This document shows, piece by piece, positions 24,296 to 31,347 of a DNA stretch of 34,977 nucleotides. Below the pieces are notes generated by a model. It was not told the origin of the DNA, did not search any database, and saw nothing but the letters and a program-made list of their open reading frames with translations. Position numbers and translations under genes: made by a program. The DNA lies in assembly GCA_035699705.1 (NCBI GenBank), contig DASSPI010000115.1, forward strand, positions 1 through 34,977, given 5' to 3'. Each line of letters starts with the position of its first letter. The first letter of the stretch is position 1. This stretch comes from CANKHA01 sp035699705 (GTDB lineage Bacteria; Pseudomonadota; Alphaproteobacteria; Rhizobiales; Xanthobacteraceae).

Positions 24296-24407
24296 GGCTC
24301 TTCCGTAGCGGGAAAAGCCCGCCAACCCAATATGCGCCGCATTATCGCCCGCTCGTTAGCAGATAAAAACGAATTGGCGTAAGACCAGCCCTTCTGGAGG
24401 CTTTTGC

Positions 24408-25286
24408 TTGCGCGAATGGCGGTTCATGCGGCTGCTGCCGGCGCTTCTTCTCGCGCTGGGCGTCGCCTTTGCGCCGCCGGCCTTCGCGCAAGGCAAGGCG
24501 GGCGCCCCGAAGGCCGGCGCGGCCGAGGCGCGCTCCGGCGATTCCCGGCAGGCGGCGCTGCTGCAGCGGCAGATCTCCGCGCTCGCGCCGCAGACAAAGG
24601 GCGTGACCGACATTTATACCATCGGCATCGCCGGCTGGACGCAGGACGTCTTCCGCAACGAACTGGCCGGCGCGCTCAGGATTACCGGCAAGGCGCTCCC
24701 GCTCAACGGCGGCACCGTGCGCCTGATTAACAGCCGCGAGACGGCGGACACGGTTCCGCTGGCCAGCCTGCAGAATTTCGCCGCTGCGGTGCGCGCCGTC
24801 GCCCGCGTCATGGATAAGGAGGAGGACGTGCTCTTCCTGTTCATGACATCGCATGGCGAAAAGCGCAGTTTCGGGCTGCAGCTGCCCTCCGCGATCGTGC
24901 GCCTGCGGCCGAGCGAGGTGGCGGCGGTGCTGAACCGGGAAGGGATCAAGAACCGCGTCGTGATCGTGTCGGCCTGTTATTCGGGGATTTTCGTCAAGCC
25001 GCTGGCCAATGCGAACTCGATCGTGCTGACCGCCGCCGATGAGAAAAGCACGTCATTCGGTTGCGCCGAGGGCCGGGAATGGACCTATTTCGGCGACGCC
25101 TTGTTCCAGCACAGCCTCAAGCCCGGAACGGATTTTCGCGCCGCCTTCGCCAAGGCGCTCGGCCTGATCGCGGAGTGGGAAAAACGCGACCGCTTCGCGT
25201 CGTCAAATCCGCAGGGGCATTTCGGTGAAGCGCTGGTGCGCAAGCTCGCGCCGCTGGTCAAGGCGACGGGGCGAGCGGACAAATAA
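24408..25286 (+). CDS. Secreted peptidase C13 (caspase/legumain-like) family protein
   Basis: The 292-residue protein has a signal peptide (hydrophobic residues 9-22, cleavage after AFA near 27). A caspase-like His-Cys dyad is visible: H149 in LFLFMTSHGEK and C190 in VVIVSACYSGIF, each following a hydrophobic strand as in clan CD peptidases. It probably cleaves proteins in the periplasm or envelope; the substrate is unknown. I chose TTG 24408 because TGGAGG lies 7 nt upstream, while ATG 24426 is too far from it. The gene is transcribed away from obgE, inside an otherwise conserved ribosomal locus, with a hairpin after its stop. Confidence 0.85.
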   Translation: MREWRFMRLLPALLLALGVAFAPPAFAQGKAGAPKAGAAEARSGDSRQAALLQRQISALAPQTKGVTDIYTIGIAGWTQDVFRNELAGALRITGKALPLNGGTVRLINSRETADTVPLASLQNFAAAVRAVARVMDKEEDVLFLFMTSHGEKRSFGLQLPSAIVRLRPSEVAAVLNREGIKNRVVIVSACYSGIFVKPLANANSIVLTAADEKSTSFGCAEGREWTYFGDALFQHSLKPGTDFRAAFAKALGLIAEWEKRDRFASSNPQGHFGEALVRKLAPLVKATGRADK

Positions 25287-25289
25287 AAA

Positions 25290-25307
25290 GCGCGTCAGAC
25301 GACGCGC
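25290..25307 (+). terminator. Hairpin after the C13 peptidase gene
   Basis: GCGCGTC (25290-25296) and GACGCGC (25301-25307) pair around AGAC just after the stop codon. The T-rich stretch CTTTTCTCCTT comes 8 nt later. Confidence 0.5.
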
Positions 25308-25816
25308 GACTCTCAACTTTTCTCCTTATCGTCAGGAGCATTGCAGGTTGAGGTGGAAATTTTATTTGAGAATCAGCTTGCAGCACCGGGAGTGGCCAAG
25401 GTGGGCCTTGCCCTACTGATGCAGCCCGAGAGGCCGCTCCCGACGCGCCGTTCGCGGTGATGCCGCTACAACCTGGCCCGAACGCATTCCAGGATGATGA
25501 TCGCGGCCTTGCTGACCCGGTGGCGTCATCCTCACCTCCGTTCTGCCGTGCGGAACCCGCAGGCTAGTCACGAAATCGTCGTCGCCTGGCCGCGCGGAGT
25601 CAACCGTAACCGGAGCCCGCCAGATCACGTATTGTTGCACTTATTCACGCGCCACATCGTCATCGCCGGACTTGATCCGGCGATCCACTTCTCGTGAAAA
25701 AAACGGGGTTGATCAGAACTCGGGCCTGCCCGAGTTCCGCACCACTAGATTGGCAAGTCGGGTAAACCGACGTGCGGTGTCGAGCCCGGCCAATGACGAG
25801 AGAGGGAGACGAGCGA
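25308..25816. repeat. Gene-free 0.5 kb with interspersed hairpin repeats
   Basis: No convincing gene is visible between these convergent genes. At 25662-25684 ATCGCCGGA and TCCGGCGAT pair around CTTGA, a form widespread in alphaproteobacterial intergenic DNA. At 25716-25737 GAACTCGGGC and GCCCGAGTTC form a 22-nt palindrome, followed by a CGCACCACTAG linker and a GTCGG-GTAAA-CCGAC hairpin (25757-25771). This order (palindrome, CGCAC.(A/C)TA linker, GTAAA-loop hairpin) repeats that seen at 21957-22014. Confidence 0.55.
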
Positions 25817-26419
25817 TCACGCGCCGAGTTTCGCCTTGCCCCAGCTCTTGAGCGACGACCAGATGCCGCGCTCGAGCCGGAAACGGTCGATCGGCGCGGA
25901 GCTTGCGATCGAGCGGATGCGATAGAGCCCGACTCCGCACCACTGGAAACCGCATTTCTCAAGCACGCGGCGCGAGGCAGGATTGCTGATGCGCGCGCCC
26001 GATTGCAGCTCCTCGCAGCCGAGTGCGCTGAAGGCATGATCGATCACCGCGCGTGCGGCTTCGGTGGCATAGCCCTGACCCCAATAATGCGTGCCGAGCC
26101 AGTAACCGAGTTCGGGGCCGCGCCGCTCGCGCGGCTCGACGCCGCAAGCGCCGATGATCGCGCCGTTGGGGAGCGTGACGAGATAAATCGCCTCGCCTTG
26201 CTTGCCGTTGACGGCGCGCAGCCAGGCCTGCGCGTCGGCCAGCGCGTAGGGATAGGGAATGCGGGTCGTGTTCTGCGCGATGCGAATATCGTTGGCGAGG
26301 GCGGCGATCGCCCTGGCATCCTCAAGCCGCGGCGGACGCAGCACGAGGCGCGCCGTCTGCAATGTGCTCGGGCTCGTCTCCCTGACGATCTCCTCGGGGC
26401 TTTCTTCCAGCAGGGTCAC
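25817..26419 (-). CDS. GNAT-family N-acetyltransferase (RimJ/RimL type)
   Basis: The 200-residue protein shows the RimL-like GNAT pattern: TARLVLRPPRLEDARAIAAL near residue 22, then GYWLGTHYWGQGYATEAARA (acetyl-CoA binding loop, about 125-145), and the late block NPASRRVLEKCGFQ. Relatives acetylate N-termini of ribosomal proteins or small amines. Its position beside L27 and L21 makes a ribosomal-protein target possible, by inference. The GTG start at 26419 has AAGGAG 7 nt upstream. A strong terminator hairpin ends only 20 nt before that start codon, so expression may depend on readthrough or its own promoter. Confidence 0.9.
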   Translation of the reverse strand: MTLLEESPEEIVRETSPSTLQTARLVLRPPRLEDARAIAALANDIRIAQNTTRIPYPYALADAQAWLRAVNGKQGEAIYLVTLPNGAIIGACGVEPRERRGPELGYWLGTHYWGQGYATEAARAVIDHAFSALGCEELQSGARISNPASRRVLEKCGFQWCGVGLYRIRSIASSAPIDRFRLERGIWSSLKSWGKAKLGA

Positions 26420-26439
26420 GACACGGCTCCTTCAATGCA

Positions 26440-26471
26440 AAAAGGGGAGCCGGCATCCCGTCTCCCCTTTT
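26440..26471 (-). terminator. Intrinsic terminator of the L21-L27 operon
   Basis: Perfect 10-bp arms AAAAGGGGAG and CTCCCCTTTT (26440-26449 and 26462-26471 on the + strand) with a 12-nt loop; on the minus strand the stem ends in a run of five T. The A/T flanks make it potentially bidirectional. Confidence 0.75.
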
Positions 26472-26534
26472 CAGAGCCTATGTCGGCCCACCGGTTCGAC
26501 TGATGCCGGCGGACCTTAAATGTTCCACCGTCTT

Positions 26535-26804
26535 CTACTCCGCAGCCTCCGTCATCGGAATGACCGATACATAGGTGCGGCCCTTGGTCTTGGTACGAAA
26601 CTCAACACGTCCATCGGTCAGCGCGAAAAGGGTGTGGTCCTTGCCCATGCCGACATTGGCGCCGGCATGCCATTTGGTGCCGCGCTGGCGCGCGATGATG
26701 TTGCCGGACACGACAATCTCGCCGCCGTATTGCTTCAACCCAAGACGCCGGCCCGCTGAATCGCGGCCGTTGCGTGAGGATCCGCCTGCTTTCTTATGCG
26801 CCAT
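26535..26804 (-). CDS. rpmA: 50S ribosomal protein L27
   Basis: The 89-residue protein begins MAHKKAGGSSRNGRDSAGRR, with the N-terminal tail that reaches the peptidyl-transferase centre, and continues with the VSGNIIARQRGTKWHAG block. No cleavable N-terminal extension of the Firmicutes type is present. Length is normal. It follows rplU by 55 nt in the usual order and is followed by a terminator. Confidence 0.98.
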   Translation of the reverse strand: MAHKKAGGSSRNGRDSAGRRLGLKQYGGEIVVSGNIIARQRGTKWHAGANVGMGKDHTLFALTDGRVEFRTKTKGRTYVSVIPMTEAAE

Positions 26805-26859
26805 CGCTGGTCTCCAAAACTTAACCCAGGTCGTAACCCAGATTTATGACGAAATCATC

Positions 26860-27387
26860 TCACTTCTTTTTGCCCTTGCCGCTCTTGGCGGCGGGCTTGG
26901 CGGCTTTCTTCGCCGGTGCCTTGGCGGCGGGCTTTTTCGCCGCGGCCTTCTTCGCCGGCGCCTTGGGCTTGGCCTTCGGCGCGGCCTTGGTTTCGGCCTC
27001 CGTGCCCTCGGCTTCGGCGGCTTTCGGTTTGGTCTTGGGCTCAGGACGCGGCTTGGCCACCTTCGACGGCTTCTGCCCCTCGGTCAGGATCTCGGTGATC
27101 CGGATCACGGTGTAGTCGTGGCGGTAGCCGCGCTTGCGGCGCGAATTCTTACGGCGGCGCTTCTTGAAGGCGATCACCTTCTCGCCGCGCGTATGCTGCA
27201 GCACCTCGCCGGCGACCATGGCGCCGGCAACGGTCGGCGCGCCCACCTGGACGTTGTCGCCTCCGAGCATCAGCACCTCGCCGAACTCGACGATGTCGCC
27301 CGGCTCGCGGTCGATGCCGTCAATCCTGATCTTGTCTTCGGCGGCAACGCGATACTGCTTGCCACCGGTTTTAATGACCGCGAACAT
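26860..27387 (-). CDS. rplU: 50S ribosomal protein L21 with a long Ala/Lys/Pro-rich C-terminal tail
   Basis: Residues 1 to about 104 are ordinary L21 (start MFAVIKTGGKQYRV; block FKKRRRKNSRRKRGYRHDYT), which binds 23S rRNA. About 70 further residues form a low-complexity basic tail rich in alanine, lysine and proline, with repeated PAKKAA/KPAAK units resembling histone H1 tails. E. coli L21 has 103 residues. Tails of this type are known on some rhizobial ribosomal proteins; its function is unknown. A good promoter and a 5' hairpin lie upstream. Confidence 0.97.
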   Translation of the reverse strand: MFAVIKTGGKQYRVAAEDKIRIDGIDREPGDIVEFGEVLMLGGDNVQVGAPTVAGAMVAGEVLQHTRGEKVIAFKKRRRKNSRRKRGYRHDYTVIRITEILTEGQKPSKVAKPRPEPKTKPKAAEAEGTEAETKAAPKAKPKAPAKKAAAKKPAAKAPAKKAAKPAAKSGKGKKK

Positions 27388-27500
27388 CGTTCTTGTCCTC
27401 GTGTTCGACCCCGGTGCTCGGAAATTCCGGACCGGCTTCTTTCAGTCGGTTGCTGGGTTTCGGTTACCGCCCGAATGGCAATTCAGGGCTGTAACAAAGC

Positions 27501-27559
27501 GCGCGGACCTTTGGGCCCGCGCACGGGGTGGTTATGGCTATCCGGAGCCAAACTGTCAA
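27501..27559 (-). promoter_or_regulatory. rplU promoter and 5' leader hairpin
   Basis: On the minus strand TTGACA (27559-27554), 17 nt, then CATAAC (27536-27531) makes a good sigma-70 promoter. The predicted start near 27525 opens directly into a GCGCGG/CCGCGC hairpin (27522-27501). The leader to the rplU start is about 137 nt, long enough for autogenous control, though no known leader family is recognised. Confidence 0.6.
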
Positions 27560-27621
27560 GAAAATCGGCCCTAAATTGGGCCTCCGGAAGCCGGAACCGG
27601 CTGTTTTCGGCCCCATCGGCG

Positions 27622-27951
27622 CTAGCCCGCGCGGACTTTCGCTTTAATGAGGTCCGCCAGATAGGCCGCATCGGGCCGGGGCATGCCAAGCAGCACGCAA
27701 TAGCCCAGAAGACCGCCGAGAAACTGGTTCCGCCGGTACCAGCCCATTTTGTGTCTGGTGACGGTGGAGGCTGCCATATCGACCAGTTCGGACAGCGTCG
27801 TGGGGGCGCCCTCGGCCCTCAGCTCTGCGACGGTCTGTTGGCGCGCGGGCTCATCGGCGTCCTGCATCTTGTGGATCTCCACGGCGGCTTCGGCGAAGTC
27901 CTGCGCCAGGCCGAAAACGACGTCTTTGGATGGTCCGGAAATGAACGGCAC
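27622..27951 (-). CDS. Conserved-looking small protein, unknown function
   Basis: The 109-residue product starts at GTG 27951 after a GAGAG site. It is mostly helical and soluble-looking, with a mildly hydrophobic stretch FLGGLLGYCVLLGM (about 78-91) that may pack inside rather than span a membrane. I do not recognise the family. Base and codon use match the chromosome. It lies upstream of the rplU promoter and is separated from it by only about 60 nt. Confidence 0.6.
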   Translation of the reverse strand: MPFISGPSKDVVFGLAQDFAEAAVEIHKMQDADEPARQQTVAELRAEGAPTTLSELVDMAASTVTRHKMGWYRRNQFLGGLLGYCVLLGMPRPDAAYLADLIKAKVRAG

Positions 27952-28086
27952 GAACGGCTCTCAGCGGCAATAGCGGCCAGTCGGAATGCCCGATGCGGGA
28001 GGCTTCGGCCACGCGGCCTCTTGTCGCTCAGGCGCGCGGTCCGGGCGTGAAAGGGGCCGGCGCCGCCCTTGTGCCGCGGGGGGTGC

Positions 28087-28114
28087 TTGGTTAGAAAACG
28101 CGGGCCCCTACATT
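28087..28114 (+). promoter_or_regulatory. Candidate promoter of tRNA-Ser
   Basis: TTGGTT (28087-28092), 16 nt, TACATT (28109-28114), ending 23 nt before the mature tRNA. Both boxes are moderate matches. Confidence 0.4.
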
Positions 28115-28137
28115 ACAAAGCAGCCTGGGGGCCCTCC

Positions 28138-28227
28138 GGAGAGGTGGCTGAGTGGTTGAAAGCACCGCACTCGAAATGCGGCGTACGGGCAACCGTATCG
28201 GGGGTTCGAATCCCTCCCTCTCCGCCA
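28138..28227 (+). tRNA. tRNA-Ser (anticodon CGA)
   Basis: Acceptor GGAGAGG (28138-28144) pairs with CCTCTCC (28217-28223), and CCA is encoded (28225-28227). The anticodon loop CTCGAAA on stem CCGCA/TGCGG gives CGA, reading UCG. The long variable arm (TACGGGCAACCGTA) is typical of serine tRNA. Length 90 nt. Its 3' end borders the decayed island, a common integration target. Confidence 0.96.
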
Positions 28228-28310
28228 ATTACTGATGTATGTCATTGATTGCTGTGACGATGTAGCCCCCAACTTGGCCCCCAAATCGGCAGCGCCAATG
28301 TCGGTTTTTC

Positions 28311-28430
28311 GCGCTGGCAAACGGGCGCGAACTGACCGTGGGGCGCATCTTCAAAATCATGGCCTGGTCGGAGGCGAGCGGCCCTGGTTCTGGGGCGTCG
28401 ATTTCTTTCAGCGGTCGAAGCGAGGGCTCT
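28311..28430 (+). pseudogene. Frameshifted remnant of a small island-type gene
   Basis: One frame reads ANGRELTVGRIFKIMAWSE (from about 28317), and after a shift the next frame continues ERPWFWGVDFFQR (to about 28415). Together they resemble small proteins of the form NGREVGRI...WFW that often occur near integrases in Rhizobiales, recalled rather than searched. Neither frame alone gives a sensible protein. The rest of 28228-28673 holds no gene apart from this remnant and an EcfG-type promoter match. Confidence 0.4.
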
Positions 28431-28440
28431 CGCCTCAGGC

Positions 28441-28465
28441 GGAACCTTCAGGTGCGCTGCGCGTT
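28441..28465 (+). promoter_or_regulatory. EcfG-type promoter match upstream of the ice-binding protein gene
   Basis: GGAAC (28441-28445), 16 nt, CGTT (28462-28465) is an exact consensus match. The predicted start would give a leader of about 200 nt before ATG 28674, longer than usual, so the link to that gene is uncertain. Confidence 0.45.
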
Positions 28466-28673
28466 GGCGCTGCGGTGTCGAAATATCCAGGGGGATATTC
28501 CGGCTATCCTAGGAAAATCATGCACAATTAGATCTTTACGGCAGGCGCCGTTTTGGCGCGCCTGATGCTCCCGCTTGCCGCAAATGCCCGAGGCGATGCT
28601 GGGTGCCAGCCTTCAAAGTTGATCAAACGCGGCAAACCGATTTCTTCATCGAAGTTTCACGCAAGGAAGTCCA

Positions 28674-29495
28674 ATGCAAATGTCGAATCAGGCCGCAATG
28701 GCAGCGGCTGTTATCCTGTTCGCGACTGCCATGCCCGCGATCAGTCGCGCCGCGCAGCCCGTTGATCTCGGATCAGCGGGTAATTTCGTCATCCTCTCGA
28801 AAGCCGGGATATCAAGCACTGGAAGCACCGCAATTGTTGGCAATATCGGAGTTAGTCCCATCGCCAGCACGGCCATTACCGGTTTCGGATTGACGCGGAG
28901 TGCCAACGGCCGCTTTGCAACCTCATCCAAAGTGACCGGAAAAGTCTATGCAGCCGATTTCAAAGCCCCGACTCCGAGCATGCTGACGACCGCTGTCATG
29001 GACATGCAAACCGCATATAACGATGCGGCCGGACGAAAAAATCCTACTGCAACTGAATTAGGTAGCGGAAATATTGGCGGCAGGACAATAAGACCGGGGC
29101 TCTATAAATGGAGCTCAGGCGTGATTATTCCTACGAGCGTCACCCTTTCCGGCAACGAAAATTCCGTCTGGATATTTCAGATAGCCGGAACTTTGAATAT
29201 CAGCTCTGGCAAAAGGATAATCCTTACAGGCGGCGCGCGAGCCAAAAATGTTTTCTGGCAGGTTGCTGGAAAAACCACCGTCGGAACGACGGCTGTCTTC
29301 AATGGAAATATCTTAGGTAAGACAGCGATTGTGTTCATGACCGGAGCGAAATTCAATGGAAAGGCACTCGCGCAGACGGCTGTTACGCTGGATGCCAATC
29401 CTGTCACTGTGAGGATGGATGACGAACCAACAATTTTGCTGGATTCGACCTTCCCTTGTCTGGGGTCCTGCTCAGCTCTGCCAGAGGAGCCATGA
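28674..29495 (+). CDS. Secreted DUF3494-type ice-binding (antifreeze-like) protein
   Basis: The 273-residue protein has a signal peptide (hydrophobic 8-22, cleavage near A27). The mature part follows the DUF3494 ice-binding pattern from end to end: VDLGSAGNFVILSKAGIS, GNIGVSPIASTAITGFG, ELGSGNIGGRTIRPGLYKW, NSVWIFQIAGTL, AKNVFWQVAGKTTVGT and LAQTAVTLDANPVTV. These proteins form a discontinuous beta-solenoid that binds ice and limits recrystallisation outside the cell; not every member has proven ice activity. AAGGAAG precedes ATG 28674. Codon use is visibly AT-richer than the neighbours, pointing to transfer. The last 25 residues (with CLGSC) are outside the domain. Confidence 0.88.
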   Translation: MQMSNQAAMAAAVILFATAMPAISRAAQPVDLGSAGNFVILSKAGISSTGSTAIVGNIGVSPIASTAITGFGLTRSANGRFATSSKVTGKVYAADFKAPTPSMLTTAVMDMQTAYNDAAGRKNPTATELGSGNIGGRTIRPGLYKWSSGVIIPTSVTLSGNENSVWIFQIAGTLNISSGKRIILTGGARAKNVFWQVAGKTTVGTTAVFNGNILGKTAIVFMTGAKFNGKALAQTAVTLDANPVTVRMDDEPTILLDSTFPCLGSCSALPEEP

Positions 29496-29511
29496 CTCTG
29501 TGCCACTAGAC

Positions 29512-29537
29512 AACGAGCCCTTCGGCGCTCGGGTTCC
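29512..29537 (-). promoter_or_regulatory. EcfG-type promoter match antisense to the ice-binding protein gene
   Basis: On the minus strand GGAAC (29537-29533), 17 nt, CGTT (29515-29512). Transcription would run leftward into the 3' end of the ice-binding gene; no co-oriented gene lies there, so this may be chance or an antisense start. Confidence 0.3.
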
Positions 29538-29653
29538 GACACCGGAGCTTTTTGCGCCACGGGTGGTGGGGCCGGCGGAGCGGGTCCGCCGCGCGTAGCC
29601 GGCCAGTGCTGTCGCAGGGTTGAACGGCCGCGCTTCTGCGGTGTTCGCGTGGC

Positions 29654-29815
29654 TCAGCCGCGGCGGAGAGCCACAACATTGGGCGCAACTTTGCGCTCGC
29701 AGTAGGCAGCCCAGGCGTCCATGAGCTTCCGCCGTTTCTCAAGGGCGTCGCTCCGGCGGTAAGCCTGCTCAGCCTTGTCTCCGACGACATGAGCCAAGGC
29801 GGTCTCGCGCGGCTT
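29654..29815 (-). pseudogene. C-terminal stump of a tyrosine integrase
   Basis: About 53 codons encode PRETALAHVVGDKAEQAYRR then SDALEKRRKLMDAWAAYCE, the characteristic C-terminal end of P4-type phage/island integrases, including the tyrosine of the AYRR motif that forms the DNA link. Everything upstream, including the catalytic R-H-R part, is missing; the frame continues to 29959 only as unrelated sequence running over a GAF fragment on the other strand. It marks former site-specific integration, fitting the tRNA-Ser gene 1.4 kb away. Confidence 0.75.
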
Positions 29816-29846
29816 TGACGAGGCTCTCCTTGACCGAGTTCGGACA

Positions 29847-30173
29847 TTGCCGATCTCGGCAGAGACCGCGTGCGGCCGTGCCGCTCGTTTGAAGAAACCC
29901 GTTCTCATTCCCGACGTGAATTCTGATCCGGAGTTCAAGCCATACCTGCCATTCGCCAATCACGCCGGGTTCTCCACAGTCCTGTCCATTCCTCTCGTGT
30001 CGCGGGAAGGTGAACTTTTCGGCGTCACGTCTTCACATTTCAAACAGGGCATCGTTCCCACAAACAAACAGGCTGGCTTCGCAAAACTGTGTGTTGAGTT
30101 CGCGAGCGACGTCATAAGCGATCTGCGCTGGGGGGACCGATCCGGCAAAAAGAACCAGTGGCGGCCTTATTGA
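29847..30173 (+). pseudogene. GAF-domain fragment (truncated sensor protein)
   Basis: Residues from ETACGRAARLKKPVLIPDV through GFSTVLSIPLVSREGELFGV to SSHF match the second half of a GAF domain of the type found in soil-bacterium sensor kinases and response modules. The first part of the domain is absent, and the only start is a TTG without a ribosome-binding site, next to the integrase stump. The natural reading is a beheaded gene joined at about 29840. A short functional protein of 108 residues cannot be excluded. A response-regulator gene lies convergently 55 nt away. Confidence 0.6.
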
Positions 30174-30228
30174 AAAGAATAACGCCTTTGGAAATGTTCC
30201 TCACTTCACTAACCGAACGGGACGTGAA

Positions 30229-30600
30229 TTATTCTCTCTCTTTAACAAGGTTTCCGACAGCAGTAAGTAGCTGCTCGGCATTGTAGGGTTTTGCTAGGAA
30301 GGCGTTCCGCTCAACAAAAAGAGCGTGCATCCCATCCGTGATGCCGCGCCCAGTTGTGTACAGGACGGGAAGATCGGGACGCGCTTTCACCGCGGCTTCG
30401 GCCAATTCTAAACCTTCCTCATGATGATCTACCAACCGCAAATCGACAAATAACAGGTCGATCTGCTCATCGGATTCGAGAATGGCCTGTGCTTCCGTTG
30501 AAGTGCCAGCAGACCGCGTTTCATATCCCGATTCTTGTAGGATGGATTCTGCAAGCACACGGACTTGTTCGTCGTCCTCAACTATCAATACGACGGCCAC
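30229..30600 (-). CDS. Single-domain response regulator (REC only)
   Basis: The product has the receiver-domain residues: acidic pair D9-D10 (VEDDEQ), phospho-acceptor D53 (LLFVDLRL), the conserved Thr in LYTTGR and the Lys in FLAKPY. It has no output domain, so it acts by phosphotransfer or protein contact, as in many rhizobial regulators of this kind. I chose GTG 30600 (123 residues), which begins at the first beta strand after GGGGGT; a TTG at 30636 would add twelve non-conserved residues. No kinase gene is adjacent, apart from the GAF fragment that may come from one. Confidence 0.85.
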   Translation of the reverse strand: MAVVLIVEDDEQVRVLAESILQESGYETRSAGTSTEAQAILESDEQIDLLFVDLRLVDHHEEGLELAEAAVKARPDLPVLYTTGRGITDGMHALFVERNAFLAKPYNAEQLLTAVGNLVKERE

Positions 30601-30833
30601 AGCCTTACCCCCGCGTAACGGACACCATTCAAGCAATTAGGGTCACTTTAGTTCCGGGAAAGAGTCAAAAAATTCCCGGAAACCGCCGCGCCCCTGAAAC
30701 ACCACCCCGGGCATCGCGCCTCGTGGCCGGCACCTCGAAACAAATCGGCAACCGGCATTACTACTCACCTCCAGCGTCCCACCAGAATACCGTAGGTCAA
30801 AGCGGGGCCGAACGAGCAACAGATTGCGGGAGC

Positions 30834-31043
30834 TTATTCTTGTTCCAACTGATTGGCATCAAACCTCACGGTCTCGCGGGGGTGCCGAAGGGACATCATG
30901 TCTTGATCCTCGGCATATTGGGCTAGGCTGTACCAAAGCTGGGCCATGCCGAGCCAATGCGTCTGGGATTCAATGGTCGCAGCCTCGCGCGACAAAGCTA
31001 AGCAACGCTCGGCACGAATGCGGAACTCTGTTGCGAGGTCCAT
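30834..31043 (-). CDS. Small helical protein of a Rhizobiales-type family
   Basis: The 69-residue product (DLATEFRIRAERCLALSREA, then THWLGMAQLWYSLAQYAEDQD) is almost wholly helical and resembles small unknown proteins frequent in Bradyrhizobium-type genomes, with a Cys-Leu and Trp-Leu-x-Met-Ala pattern. ATG 31043 is preferred; a GTG one codon upstream is possible. Ribosome-binding site weak. Function unknown. It shares its strand with the response regulator, 230 nt downstream. Confidence 0.6.
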   Translation of the reverse strand: MDLATEFRIRAERCLALSREAATIESQTHWLGMAQLWYSLAQYAEDQDMMSLRHPRETVRFDANQLEQE

Positions 31044-31046
31044 CAC

Positions 31047-31347
31047 CTGACACCAATTTCATACCTCTAAGGCCTGAAGACTGGATGTCGTTCCGATGGA
31101 ACTAGGGAATTCCTGTCCTGCGCGATTTTGAAGATTGAACCCGTAGGCGGACTGAACATTACTGAGACGCGGCGGCACCCGCAGCGTGGACAGCGAAGCC
31201 GCTCGGCAATTCTCGCCAGCGGAAAGTCGCGGCCCCTCTCACGTTTTCTGTTTCTCGCTTCGCGAGCACGCAGAAAAACTCATGGCAAGGCGCGGCCTCC
31301 CTTTCCGCCAAATTCTGCAAGCCTTCTGACTGTCCCGATAAGACGCG
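31047..31347. other. Gene-free 0.3 kb between two minus-strand genes
   Basis: No gene is seen. It contains a short palindrome GTTCC-GAT-GGAAC (31090-31102) just upstream of the small helical gene, and a large imperfect hairpin (31243-31279) described separately. Confidence 0.5.
31243..31279 (-). terminator. Candidate terminator of the Rieske-FAD gene
   Basis: GTTTTCTG (31243-31250) pairs with CAGAAAAAC (31271-31279, one bulged A), enclosing a perfect inner CTCGC/GCGAG hairpin (31254-31266). It lies about 70 nt after the stop of the minus-strand gene. There is no T-run beyond the stem. Confidence 0.4.

Noticed and set aside
28108..28320. Minus-strand 70-codon frame with a GRDSNPRYGCP-like peptide
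   Set aside because: It is the reverse translation of tRNA-Ser, a well-known false gene.
28228..31050. Direct repeat of the tRNA-Ser 3' end as an attachment-site pair
   Set aside because: I looked for another copy of the T-arm and acceptor sequence to the right and found none within the window.
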